Origin: a virus
Reading direction: 5' to 3' (one strand)
Virus record (IMG/VR): IMGVR_UViG_3300009365_003824
Coordinates: 41,942-105,941 of that record
DNA length: 64,000 nucleotides
Part shown: one piece after another, positions 48,909-57,962 of the stretch
How positions within the stretch are numbered: position 1 is the first letter of the stretch
Layout of the letters: each line of letters opens with the position of its first letter
Notes under the pieces: model-generated
The model's database searches: none
Seen by the model: the letters and a program-made list of their open reading frames with translations, nothing else
Told to the model about the DNA's origin: nothing
Position numbers and translations under genes: made by a program

Positions 48909-50332
48909 GCAGTATATATCAAACCACACAAAACTTCTGACTCCGTAATTTCTAATTTATCACGACATGCCTGCCGTATTGCTTTATACTGATTTACTTC
49001 TTTTGGTGGTTCTGAGAAAGATGGAGTTTGTCCACTGAAAAAACTGTCAAGAATTTCAGGGATGCGTTCCTGATCCCAAAAAGGAATATAAAGGATAGGA
49101 ATATTACGTTGTTTTAGATATTTAAGTTTGCGGTGGTCACGTTTGATATATGAATAAAGGTTTTTGTACTTGGTGTTGTGCTTGCCACCAAAATAAACAG
49201 GAATGTAATGCGGTTCTCCTTGATACTCAATCAATCCTTTTTCGGTAGCAAAATCAAATCGTAAATTTCCAATTGAAGATTTTTTAAATCTGAATTGTGG
49301 TTTGAATATGATTTGGTTTTGTTCAAGGTATTCATAAATTATTTTTTCATTTCGAGATGTTTTACATTTATGACACCTCTTACCTTGTTTAAAATTACTA
49401 AAACGAATCTCTGATTTATTGCCGCACTTACAAATATAAGGCATAGATGTATTATTGCCAATATACTCCGTAGCAAGTAGTTTACACCCCCCATCAGCAA
49501 AATATTGTTTGACATATTCAAAGGAATGTTTCAATGATTTTGCTATTTTATTATTACCACAATTCCTGCACCTATGACCTACCTTAAAACTACCAAAACT
49601 AATTTTTGATTCATTACCACATTCACAAATATAAGGCATTGGAGCATCTTTGCCAGTATATTCTGTGGCAAGTAATTTACATCCATGATCCTCAAAATAT
49701 TGTTTGACACACTCAAAGGAATGTTTATTTAATTGGCTTAGCCTCCTATTGCTGCATTTTTTACACCTTTGACCTTGTTGCAAATTATAGAATCTAATTT
49801 TTGATTCATTACCACATTCACAAATATAAGGCATGGAAGTACCACTGTTTTTATATTCCGTAGCAAGAAGTGTACATCCACGATCTTCAAAGTATTTTTT
49901 TACATATTCAAGGGAGTGTTTTTGTGATTTGACCATCTTTTTAGTGCCGCACTCTCTGCACCTATGACCTGCCTTAAAATTACTAAAACGAATTTTTGAT
50001 TCATTACCACACTCACAAATATAAGGCATTGGTGTACTCGTGTCGATATATTCGTGTTTCTCAACAAGAAGTGTACACCCTTGGTTTATGAAATGTTGTC
50101 TCATTTCTTCAAAAGATGTTCTGCGTGCAAGACCACTCTTTTCAATTCCACAGAGTTTACACCTTTTCCCATGTTGAAAATTGTTGAAATTGATTTCTGA
50201 TTTATTGCCACATTCACAAATGTAAGGCATTGAAACATTAGCATTAATATATTCCACAGCAAGAAGTTCACATCCATGATTCTCAAAATATTTTTTTACA
50301 TATTCAAAAGTTAATTTTTTCAAAATCCACAC
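48905..50332 (-). CDS. Zinc-ribbon-array homing endonuclease-like protein (EDxHD type)
   Basis: A 475-residue protein. Five repeats of about 65 residues, consensus F-x-YVKxYFExxGCxLLATEY-x-MPYICECGNxSKIxFxNF-x-GxRCxxC, each with four cysteines as a zinc ribbon, resemble DUF723-type repeats. They are followed by a C-terminal nuclease domain: NEKIIYEYLEQ (E), NLRFDFATEKG (D), IEYQGEPHYIP (H) and YIKRDHRKLKYL (D), the EDxHD arrangement of Vsr-like homing enzymes. GTG 50332 is a likely start with GAGG close upstream. Divergent from the next endonuclease gene. Confidence 0.75.
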   Translation of the reverse strand: MWILKKLTFEYVKKYFENHGCELLAVEYINANVSMPYICECGNKSEINFNNFQHGKRCKLCGIEKSGLARRTSFEEMRQHFINQGCTLLVEKHEYIDTSTPMPYICECGNESKIRFSNFKAGHRCRECGTKKMVKSQKHSLEYVKKYFEDRGCTLLATEYKNSGTSMPYICECGNESKIRFYNLQQGQRCKKCSNRRLSQLNKHSFECVKQYFEDHGCKLLATEYTGKDAPMPYICECGNESKISFGSFKVGHRCRNCGNNKIAKSLKHSFEYVKQYFADGGCKLLATEYIGNNTSMPYICKCGNKSEIRFSNFKQGKRCHKCKTSRNEKIIYEYLEQNQIIFKPQFRFKKSSIGNLRFDFATEKGLIEYQGEPHYIPVYFGGKHNTKYKNLYSYIKRDHRKLKYLKQRNIPILYIPFWDQERIPEILDSFFSGQTPSFSEPPKEVNQYKAIRQACRDKLEITESEVLCGLIYTA

Positions 50333-50382
50333 TTGCCTCACTATATAAATTATGGTAAAATACGCCAAAAGGAGAAATTACC

Positions 50383-51543
50383 ATGTATTTACAAGAACTG
50401 AACGGTATTCTACCCGCTCAAAAAGTAAAAATCAAGTATGACTGCAATGGTGGATTTGAACGTTGTGGTCAAGAGTGGGAGCTTAAATTAAAGGATGCTC
50501 AAAAGAATTTTAAGAAGAATGAAGGAAAACACATTTGTCGAAAGTGTACGCTACGACAAAAAAATCCGATGTTCGACAAAAAGAACGTTGAAAAGATCAA
50601 AAAGACTAATTTAGAAAGGTATGGAACTGAACACCCGCTAAATTCTGAAGAACACATCCAAGAACGCCGGGAACAACTCAAAGATCCAGAATTCAAGAAG
50701 AAATGGTTGGCAAAACACCGGCAAACATCACTTGAGAAGTATGGTGTCGAACACCATATGAAGAGTGAAGTCTCAAAAGAAAATCAAAGAAAATCAATGA
50801 GAGAGAAGTATGGTGTAGATTACCCATATCAATCCGAAGAGATTATGGCCAAAATGAAAAAACGTAATTTGGAAAAGTATGGAGTAGAAAATGCAGCATC
50901 TCGACCAGAAGTTCAAATTAAAATGGCAAAGACGAGATTAGAAAAATATGGAGTAGAGCATTATAATCAATTACCAGAAATGAGAGAATATTTAAGAGAA
51001 CACTGTACAGAATGGCTGGCTGAAAGTTATAAAAATCCGTGGGCCAAAGGAATTACGAGGCCAGAGGAATGGAATCAGAAACAGAGGGAAACGGTTGCTA
51101 AACTTATTACCGAAGGCAATTGGCCAGGAGGATTTGTGTCTAATTGTCGAGGAAGATATAAAGCAAAAAAATGTAAAAAAGAAAACCCTCGGTTTCTATC
51201 TGGTTTAGAATTGCAAATGCACTTTTTTTTAGACAATCATCCAGATGTAGAATGGTATAATTATGAGTCTTTTGCTATTCCCTATTTAGATCAAGATGGC
51301 AAACAGCATCTATACTTTCCTGACTTTTTAGTTAAATATAAAAATGATCCATTAGAACACATTATTGAGACTAAAACATGGAAAGATAAGGATTCAATTA
51401 CTGTGAAGTTAAAACATGACGCAGCAGTTGATTATGCAAATGAACGGAGCATGACATATACAATTTTATTTGATGAAGATGTGCAAGAATTGGGAATAGA
51501 TTTAGAAAGTGTTAAAAATTTACCAGTAGTTGAATTATATTAA
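50383..51543 (+). CDS. Second homing-endonuclease-like protein with YG-repeat and PD-(D/E)xK domain
   Basis: A 386-residue protein. An N-terminal zinc-like part (CNGGFERCGQEW; HICRKCTLRQ) is followed by repeats of the type LEKYGVEHxxxS (TNLERYGTEHPLNSEE; TSLEKYGVEHHMKSEV; RNLEKYGVENAASRPE; TRLEKYGVEHYNQLPE), common in phage homing enzymes. The C-terminus has a nuclease centre: YFPDFLVKYKNDP and HIIETKTWKDKD (D and ExK). AAGGAGAAAT precedes the ATG. It is adjacent to the other nuclease gene and to the capsid gene. Confidence 0.75.
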   Translation: MYLQELNGILPAQKVKIKYDCNGGFERCGQEWELKLKDAQKNFKKNEGKHICRKCTLRQKNPMFDKKNVEKIKKTNLERYGTEHPLNSEEHIQERREQLKDPEFKKKWLAKHRQTSLEKYGVEHHMKSEVSKENQRKSMREKYGVDYPYQSEEIMAKMKKRNLEKYGVENAASRPEVQIKMAKTRLEKYGVEHYNQLPEMREYLREHCTEWLAESYKNPWAKGITRPEEWNQKQRETVAKLITEGNWPGGFVSNCRGRYKAKKCKKENPRFLSGLELQMHFFLDNHPDVEWYNYESFAIPYLDQDGKQHLYFPDFLVKYKNDPLEHIIETKTWKDKDSITVKLKHDAAVDYANERSMTYTILFDEDVQELGIDLESVKNLPVVELY

Positions 51544-51546
51544 AAA

Positions 51547-51575
51547 AAGAACCCCAGCATTTTGCTGAGGTTCTT
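51547..51575. terminator. Terminator between the endonuclease and the capsid gene
   Basis: Stem AAGAACC-C-CAGCA / TGCTG-A-GGTTCTT with one mismatch and a short loop, preceded by a run of A and followed by T-rich bases. It can stop transcription from both sides. Confidence 0.8.
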
Positions 51576-51616
51576 ATTATTTATCGTCGTAAGTCCTTGT
51601 CTAGCAAGGAGTTCCG

Positions 51617-53092
51617 TCAAATCACAAAATTGGCAATCGAGAGGCGTGCGTAGAATTTAGCACCTTCTCTCAAAAGTTTTTTACCATATCTCGTTAAAAT
51701 ACCTTTTCTTGGGCAAAAATTCTCTGGGTCCAGAACCACTGGGGTCTGTGTCAGGGGGACGTATGGTAGGTAAAAATACCCAGCATCCATATAACTGTCG
51801 CCCTTGTAACCCATTAAAATCTGCCCTTGCGGGAAGAGCGGATCTTTGTATAATCTCCAGCGAGAATTTACTGTTCCGACGTATTGAATACCCAAGGAAC
51901 TTGTGAATGTCTCGGAAGGAGCGGGTGCGAAACCAGCAGTTGCGGTTTCAAAAATGGAGGCTACTTCAGGAGAAGTTACCAACCAGTTGCAACCACCACG
52001 CAGAGTTTTACGGTGAACAACATTTGAAACTTCTACGACCTTGACATACAAGGATTCGTATTTTTCTTTAATTGTGTCACCAAGCGCGGTATTGAAATCC
52101 CAGGAGGAAATTGTGCCAGCGTTGTTTCTCAGGTCAGTGAGAACTTCACGGTCGATTTCCAAGTTAATTTCCTGAGCCAAGATAGCAGTTAATTCTGCTT
52201 CGGCGTCAAGATTGTGCTGAGATCGCAGGTCTTGCTGAGCTTCGTAGCTCCAAACGGCCTTCAATTTACGAGTCTTGGCTGCAACTTCTTCGGATTCGAT
52301 AACCATGTTGATCTCAGGAAGATCAGGGTTACATTCCATGTTGTACTCATAATTTACAAGCACATAGTTTTCGCCAGGACCAGCCCCGCCACCACCAGTG
52401 TCAGACCACTGGACAACAACTTCACCCGTTGTAAGGTCCATTGAGGAACCTGTAGCAACTGGGGTATAGTCGGGGGAGCCAATTGTTGTAAATGTAAACG
52501 CACCATTTTCACCAACACCAAAAGTAGCGACTGCGGTTGTGCCATCAAAGACGGTACCTGTCATGCTACCAGCGAGGATTGGGGTGTGTTCAAGCGGAGC
52601 ATAAACACTAACCATATCCAAGCCATCATCCTGAGAGCTAGTCTCGTTCTGGATGAACTGGTGGGAGTAGTAAATATCCAAGTTTGCATCACCAGATGCC
52701 AACTGTTGGAGGGTGTTTACATCGTCATCTGGATAGCCAGCGTTATTATCAGCACCACGGGTGGCACCTTTATTGCTGGAGTATCTAAATCTCAGGTAGT
52801 AAACCAAACCAGTTGGGCCAAGTAGCGGTTGAACGGAAACAATTTTATTTGCGATCAACTGCGGATAAATTCTACGGACCAACGGAATAGAAATTCTTTT
52901 GAACTGGGCGATGTCGCCAGTATCAGTAGAGACTTCGTTGAACAATCTCTGGTTTTCCAGAAGAACAGCAGTGCAAGAGCGGGTATAGTCATCATCTAAA
53001 TCGCCTTTGACGCTCTTCAGCAAACCTGTTTTGTTCCAGAAGCCTTCGCATTCTTTTGCTTCGTTAAGAAGCCTTGAATTGCCACTAAACAT
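51617..53092 (-). CDS. gp23: Major capsid protein (T4 gp23-like)
   Basis: A 491-residue HK97-fold capsid protein. The N-terminal RLLNEAKECEGFWNKTGLLK contains LNE-A, the [LI]-x-E cleavage form of T4 prohead protease, at about residue 11, so the removed piece is shorter than in T4. SVQPLLGPTGLVYYLRFRY and LRGGCNWLVTSPEVASIFET are conserved in T4-type capsid proteins, as are YLPYVPLTQTPVVLDPENFC and ILTRYGKKLLREGAKFYARL. Residues about 105-258 form a beta-rich insertion absent from the paralogue. It follows the scaffold gene on the same strand. Confidence 0.9.
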   Translation of the reverse strand: MFSGNSRLLNEAKECEGFWNKTGLLKSVKGDLDDDYTRSCTAVLLENQRLFNEVSTDTGDIAQFKRISIPLVRRIYPQLIANKIVSVQPLLGPTGLVYYLRFRYSSNKGATRGADNNAGYPDDDVNTLQQLASGDANLDIYYSHQFIQNETSSQDDGLDMVSVYAPLEHTPILAGSMTGTVFDGTTAVATFGVGENGAFTFTTIGSPDYTPVATGSSMDLTTGEVVVQWSDTGGGGAGPGENYVLVNYEYNMECNPDLPEINMVIESEEVAAKTRKLKAVWSYEAQQDLRSQHNLDAEAELTAILAQEINLEIDREVLTDLRNNAGTISSWDFNTALGDTIKEKYESLYVKVVEVSNVVHRKTLRGGCNWLVTSPEVASIFETATAGFAPAPSETFTSSLGIQYVGTVNSRWRLYKDPLFPQGQILMGYKGDSYMDAGYFYLPYVPLTQTPVVLDPENFCPRKGILTRYGKKLLREGAKFYARLSIANFVI

Positions 53093-53124
53093 ATTTAATA
53101 TCTCACTTATTTGCTAAGAAGAAA

Positions 53125-54039
53125 TCATTTACTAATGCCAGCCAACTTTTGGGCAAGCTCTAGATCCATGTCAAAGTCTTCATTTAATTTTTGTTGATCA
53201 TCTTCGTTTACGGCAGGTACTTCCGGTTCTCCACCTTCGCTGATAATCTTTTCGTCGTTTTCAAGAACGACCTGTCCTCTCCCCGTTGCATTCGCTGCCT
53301 GTTCAACTCTTTCTTTCTGTTCATTTAGCGTACGTGTATCCCGAAGGAGTCCCGCCGCCTCATTTAACTGTGATTGCATCTTGGTGTTTTCAGTTGAAAG
53401 GCGAATATTTCGACCTTCCATCATCTTCACCTGTGCTTTAAGTTTCTCAGCCTCAGACTGAGATTCTTCTAACTTTTTGCCAGTGGCAAATTGTATGTCT
53501 TCCTCAGATAAGTAATCTGATGTTAAATCTACAATCTTATCGAGAACAACTTTATGCTCGGCCATCAACGGATCGTTGGTAGCGTCTCTGTATGCTTGTT
53601 CGTAAATTTCTCGACCCTTAAGTTGCAGGAATTGATCAACTTTCTCTACGATATAAGTCTTCATATCGTTGAGTTTGCTTTCATATTCCTCATACATTGT
53701 GGATTCTATATCACTGTTTTTACCGCGTTCTTCGAGAATCATCTTGTAGGCTTCTTCATATTGTTCCTCAAGCATACCCTCGAATTCTTCGCGCATAGCT
53801 TCTTGTCTGTTTTGTTGTTCTTGAATGACTGCCCAAGCCTCACGGTAGCCTTCTTCAGCTACTTTTTCAGCTTCAGCAAGTTCTTTCGACAACTGCGTAT
53901 ATGCCTCATCCAAGTTCTTCTGGTATTCTGCCTCAAGTTCTTTTTTGGACTCATCTAGCATTTCTTGGACAGCAGAAGCTACGTCCTTTACTTGATCTTC
54001 CGGTAGAACTTTTTTAAGAGCTTCTTGTATCTTATCCAT
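53125..54039 (-). CDS. gp22: Prohead scaffold protein (T4 gp22-like)
   Basis: A 304-residue protein from ATG 54039 (MDKIQEALKKVLPEDQV), placed inside the end of the protease gene. It is a long charged coiled coil rich in Glu, Lys and Ala (KELEAEYQKNLDEAYTQLSK; EMREEFEGMLEEQYEEAYKM) with no folded core until the short tail. That composition, size and position between prohead protease and capsid protein are those of T4 gp22, which forms the internal core and is degraded by gp21. Identity follows mainly from synteny and coiled coil. Confidence 0.8.
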   Translation of the reverse strand: MDKIQEALKKVLPEDQVKDVASAVQEMLDESKKELEAEYQKNLDEAYTQLSKELAEAEKVAEEGYREAWAVIQEQQNRQEAMREEFEGMLEEQYEEAYKMILEERGKNSDIESTMYEEYESKLNDMKTYIVEKVDQFLQLKGREIYEQAYRDATNDPLMAEHKVVLDKIVDLTSDYLSEEDIQFATGKKLEESQSEAEKLKAQVKMMEGRNIRLSTENTKMQSQLNEAAGLLRDTRTLNEQKERVEQAANATGRGQVVLENDEKIISEGGEPEVPAVNEDDQQKLNEDFDMDLELAQKLAGISK

Positions 54040-54766
54040 CGAATAACCTCGCTTTAAGTTCGGAAGTTTTGTCTTTAATAACGCCACCTAGAACGGCTAC
54101 TAACATATTACTGTTATGTATGCTCGTAGCCTCATTTTTGGCAGTGTTATTATCATAATTTTGTGGCTGGACGGCTTCACGTTTAGGGCCGTTAGTCACT
54201 CGTTGCTGAAACGCGGCATAGGTTGACGGGTCTGCTACAGCATCAAAAGTGATTAATTTATAGCTTTCACCGATAACGAGAATACCTTCCTCGTTGACTT
54301 TGCCGTTTCCAACGCCTCTTGAACTGATACCTACTCTGATACCATCTTCGATGAGACTTTTTAACACTTTACCGCATGGTGTATTCAGGATTAATCCTTC
54401 ACCCATGAGGTTGTTATTGTCCCACCACAAATTAGTAATGGCATGAGCAGCATCTTTAAAGTGAATAATACTATCAGTTGGGTGATCTAACTCGCCAACC
54501 AAACCTTTAGATTTCACCGTCTCATTAAGCCTTTTGATGTTCTCATCCAACACACTAAAAGGGTACATTCGCTTGTTTTTGTTGACCGCCTCGGCTTCTT
54601 GGAATTTACCTTTAAACGTCAGTAAACTCTTTCCGCCTGATGAGGAGGTGGCCTCATTTAACTCACATTCGTTGAGCAAGAAGCCGACATTTTCGACAAG
54701 AAGTGCATCTTTGTACTCCATGCCTGGAACGGAGTCATGCTCAACTAATAGTTGAAAATCGTTCAT
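54032..54766 (-). CDS. gp21: Prohead maturation protease (T4 gp21-like)
   Basis: A 244-residue serine protease with the assemblin fold. The catalytic His is H95 in GLVGELDHPTD and the Ser is S148/S149 in RVGISSRGVG, with VAFDAVADPST further on. The N-terminus MNDFQLLVEHDSVPG carries LVE and ENVGFLLNECELNEATS holds several [LI]-x-E sites, so self-cleavage is likely. It overlaps the scaffold gene by eight bases. By analogy with T4 it cuts capsid, scaffold and the leader proteins at [LI]-x-E. Confidence 0.88.
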   Translation of the reverse strand: MNDFQLLVEHDSVPGMEYKDALLVENVGFLLNECELNEATSSSGGKSLLTFKGKFQEAEAVNKNKRMYPFSVLDENIKRLNETVKSKGLVGELDHPTDSIIHFKDAAHAITNLWWDNNNLMGEGLILNTPCGKVLKSLIEDGIRVGISSRGVGNGKVNEEGILVIGESYKLITFDAVADPSTYAAFQQRVTNGPKREAVQPQNYDNNTAKNEATSIHNSNMLVAVLGGVIKDKTSELKARLFDG

Positions 54767-54777
54767 AAACCGCTCCT

Positions 54778-56592
54778 TTATTTGTCGATTACTAAATCTT
54801 GCTCTTTACCTTTATTCATCTTATATGTTTCAGGCGTTTCCGCTTGTGGAACATACGGATTTTGCAGGCTCGGCCAAGTATCAGAATTCTGAACTTGGGT
54901 CAAACCAGAATCGGAAGTCTTATCAACACCCGGCTCACCCTTCATGGTGAAGTCACCATAAGGTTGTGGAACATAAGGGTTATTCAAGGATGGGAATGTA
55001 TCGGGTCCACCGACATTAGCCCAAGACTTGCTTCGCATTTGGTCAGCAAGACCACCTTTATAATTCTTACCATCACTTACCGGAGCCACGTCGCCCCAAT
55101 CACCTGAGAAATCGCCCTTTGGTGAGTAACCAGTTGCAGCATTTTGTGCCATTCTTGGGTGATCTCCACTTACGGTTTGATGCGTGCTGTTTGAAGGAGA
55201 CCAAGGCTTGGTTTCAAGATTAGTTTCAATTAAAACTTGAACCCATTCTGCGATTTCCTCAGCCAATGCAATATCAGGTGTCATTTGGCCTTCGCAAATA
55301 GCGTGTAGGTCTCGCATGAAACCTTCAGCCTGTTCACCAACGACTTCATCGCCACTACGTCGTGCAGTTTGATAAATCTCGCCAACAGCAGTATAAAGAT
55401 CATAAAATGCTTGCATTTCAAGAGATGTGGCTTCATCAATGTAAGGATAGAAACCTTCGACTGTCTCTTGGAAACAATCAAAACCATCACACTCTGGGTT
55501 CTTAGCGATTTTAAGAATCTTCTCTACTTTGTCCTTATGAACATCAAAGGCGGTCCTAAGAATACCTTCGGCCATAAAAGTGCAAACCTGATCGTCATAA
55601 TTCTTGACGTTTGCGGATTCTAATGCTTCACCAAGCATTGCTGAAAGTTCACTTTGAGACAAGTAAATTACACTCGGCCATTGAGTTACAATGTTTTCCA
55701 GCGTCTCTTGTAGAGCGTTGGAATCATTAAAAGCATTTTGTCTCTTTAAGTGAGCAACTGCGGAGCAGAATTCTGTGTTTTCGCCTAGACTCTTGCTGGC
55801 TGCACGATGATAGGTTAATTCGTGGGTAAGTGTGTTATACTTAAGTTTTAGAATTTTACCTTCATTTCTGACTGATGTTCTGGGAATACGAAGTGCTGAT
55901 ACATTACCGCCGTCATCATAACGAGCATTACACTCATCAAGAGTTGGTCCCAAATGTCGGTAATCGACATAACGAAGGACGTTTTCACTGATGCCCATTA
56001 AAGCATTAGCTGTGTCCTCTTTGACCACGGCTCGATAGCCCTTTGGAAGTTTGTGGCTTTTATTCCACCTTTTAAGGACTGCACCACGTCGTTTTCTCTC
56101 AGGACGATTTTTTCGTCTGTTCGCCGTCCTGTGACCTTTCTTAGAGCGAGACGCTTGACCGGGGCGATGTCGTCCAGGTCTAACTCTCACTTTCATCACC
56201 TTCATTTCATTGAAGGTTCTTCGCACGAAAGGCAGATCAATATATTCTTCAAATATAGCATTTGCCTTTTCTTCTTCGCCTTCTAACAACTCATCAACCA
56301 TTTTCCCAAGGATACCCTTGGCATTGTCTCTTTCTTGGGATTCATCCACCACCAACTCTTCAATATTTTCAAGAGTTAGAGCTTCTTTATCCATTTGATA
56401 AGTTGCGTGAACGTATGTTTCATCTTGTGTTTCGTAGAGAACAGTCGAGTCGCTTAGACAGTGCATCTTTACATCTTTGCCTAGAGCGTGAGAAACGACA
56501 TCCTCAGCCTCAGCAAGTTCATATTCCGCAGTTGTCAGCGAACCCTGTTCCAGTTTGTTAAACACGTCAAAATCAATTAATTTGCGCTTCAT
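54778..56592 (-). CDS. Head-associated protein with Arg/Lys-rich DNA-binding-like segment
   Basis: A 604-residue protein between the kinase-like gene and the protease. The N-terminal 130 residues are acidic (LAEAEDVVSHALGKDVKMHC). Then comes a very basic stretch of about 55 residues (KVRVRPGRHRPGQASRSKKG, RTANRRKNRPERKRRGAVLK), a helical middle (about 205-470) and a tail with two near-repeats of the type W/FPSLxNPYVPQ. Its position is that of T4 gp67/68, head core proteins, though length and sequence differ. Likely packed in the head and touching DNA. Confidence 0.55.
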   Translation of the reverse strand: MKRKLIDFDVFNKLEQGSLTTAEYELAEAEDVVSHALGKDVKMHCLSDSTVLYETQDETYVHATYQMDKEALTLENIEELVVDESQERDNAKGILGKMVDELLEGEEEKANAIFEEYIDLPFVRRTFNEMKVMKVRVRPGRHRPGQASRSKKGHRTANRRKNRPERKRRGAVLKRWNKSHKLPKGYRAVVKEDTANALMGISENVLRYVDYRHLGPTLDECNARYDDGGNVSALRIPRTSVRNEGKILKLKYNTLTHELTYHRAASKSLGENTEFCSAVAHLKRQNAFNDSNALQETLENIVTQWPSVIYLSQSELSAMLGEALESANVKNYDDQVCTFMAEGILRTAFDVHKDKVEKILKIAKNPECDGFDCFQETVEGFYPYIDEATSLEMQAFYDLYTAVGEIYQTARRSGDEVVGEQAEGFMRDLHAICEGQMTPDIALAEEIAEWVQVLIETNLETKPWSPSNSTHQTVSGDHPRMAQNAATGYSPKGDFSGDWGDVAPVSDGKNYKGGLADQMRSKSWANVGGPDTFPSLNNPYVPQPYGDFTMKGEPGVDKTSDSGLTQVQNSDTWPSLQNPYVPQAETPETYKMNKGKEQDLVIDK

Positions 56593-56738
56593 AATTATTT
56601 GACTCCTTAAGCCGATGTAATTTGCTCGCTTGTTCTGTATATATTAGGGTGGCTATTATTTTTGGGCTAAACATTGAAAATAGCGCCACACTTTGGATAC
56701 ATAGCCCATAGTCTATAGTTATCCTCATAGGACCAAAA

Positions 56739-57077
56739 ATGAGAACATTTAAAGAGTTTACAGACGCTAAAGACCAGGCATCAACAGAGATTACACCCCC
56801 AGAAGGTGAAGATAATACCGCAAATGATGCAATGCATCACCTGGACAGAGCAATTAAAAAAGCTGTCCAAATTGATCCAATAAAATTAGCAAGTCTTATC
56901 GAACGAGAGTTCCACGATCAAGAAATTGAAGACGCTATAATGCAATTTAAAAATAACAAAGGATCTATTAAGAGGCCCCGTGATGACGGATTAGGGGATT
57001 TAGGTGATGATTCAGTCAAATTTGGGAATGAACACCCAGATGCATCATCTTCAGGTATGGAGGATGGTGGGGAATAA
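56739..57077 (+). CDS. Capsid-targeting-leader protein H
   Basis: A 112-residue protein on the opposite strand to the head genes. It begins MRTFKEFTDAKDQASTE, a leader variant with F-T-D-A in place of WLE. The rest is helical and acidic (AMHHLDRAIKKAVQIDPIKL; IEREFHDQEIEDAIMQFKNN), then a Gly/Asp-rich end. A TATATA element lies at 56637 and a weak GGA site upstream. The antisense position within the head module suggests a late insertion. Confidence 0.5.
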   Translation: MRTFKEFTDAKDQASTEITPPEGEDNTANDAMHHLDRAIKKAVQIDPIKLASLIEREFHDQEIEDAIMQFKNNKGSIKRPRDDGLGDLGDDSVKFGNEHPDASSSGMEDGGE

Positions 57078-57962
57078 TCAGAAGGGCACTTCGTCGTGGT
57101 CTTCTTGCGCACGTCTTGCTGCCGAAGCGGCCTTTTTGGCTTTGCGCCAAGGTCGCTTTTTAGTTGGCATTTTTCCGCCTACAAGCGTGGGTTCTGGTGG
57201 CTCATAATCTCCCCATCTATCTGTTTCTGAATCCAACATTGCTTGATAATCTGAATATGGGTTACTGCCTTCCCAAACAGGATCAATTAAAACCAAATCC
57301 CCATTATTTCTTTTCATAATATTTTCAGGATGCATGTCTAAAGCACACTCTTTTACACCTTGACACACTAAAGCAAGCCCCTCATAAAGAGTTTTTATCT
57401 TGGGGTTTCTCTTGAATACATCAAATAAATCCTGATACCTTTTTACCTTAACAGTTTGTGGCTGTGCCCCATTTCTTCTTTCTTTAAAACTGGGACGAAT
57501 CACCTGTTCAACTTCAGCATCTCCCACGCCTCTTTTTACAGCGTCAACATATGAAAGACCCTCTGGATACCAGTCTATGATGATTTTTGCCAATTGTGCA
57601 TCAACTGGTTGTAGCAACTCTATTCTGGCGATGTAAGTTGTTGCTTCCTCTGGTGTTCGTTTATAAAATGGAACAACTTTTTGAGGCGGGCCAAAGAGTT
57701 TCGGGAATGCAGAGTGAGATGTCTTGTAAGCAAATCTTGCAAACCTTAAATAGTTCACATCATGGAACATCTTTAATACATACGGCCATCTAGGGTGGCT
57801 AAAAACAGAGGCGTGTCTACCACCGCCAGCGTATTCTCCACCACTTGCCTCAAATTCCTTCATTAATTGATCCCAGGTTTTGTTGCGATGTTCAGGATTT
57901 AACAAAAAATCTGAAACCGTATCAAAATCCTCTGTTATGAAGAATTCGGCAAATCCCTGCAT
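57078..57962 (-). CDS. Protein-kinase-like protein with capsid-targeting-type leader
   Basis: A 294-residue protein directly after the portal stop (one base shared). It begins MQGFAEFFITEDFDTVS, with ITE as the cleavage-type motif. The kinase-like part shows YAGGGRHASVFSHPRWPYVL (Gly-rich loop) with KMF, the helical middle, then ECALDMHPENIMKRNNGDLV (DxHxxN catalytic loop) and VLIDPVWEGSN in the DFG position. No Arg-rich activation segment is seen. The C-terminus is basic (KKRPWRKAKKAASAARRAQE). A kinase packed in the head and injected with DNA is possible; fold call is moderate. Confidence 0.65.
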   Translation of the reverse strand: MQGFAEFFITEDFDTVSDFLLNPEHRNKTWDQLMKEFEASGGEYAGGGRHASVFSHPRWPYVLKMFHDVNYLRFARFAYKTSHSAFPKLFGPPQKVVPFYKRTPEEATTYIARIELLQPVDAQLAKIIIDWYPEGLSYVDAVKRGVGDAEVEQVIRPSFKERRNGAQPQTVKVKRYQDLFDVFKRNPKIKTLYEGLALVCQGVKECALDMHPENIMKRNNGDLVLIDPVWEGSNPYSDYQAMLDSETDRWGDYEPPEPTLVGGKMPTKKRPWRKAKKAASAARRAQEDHDEVPF

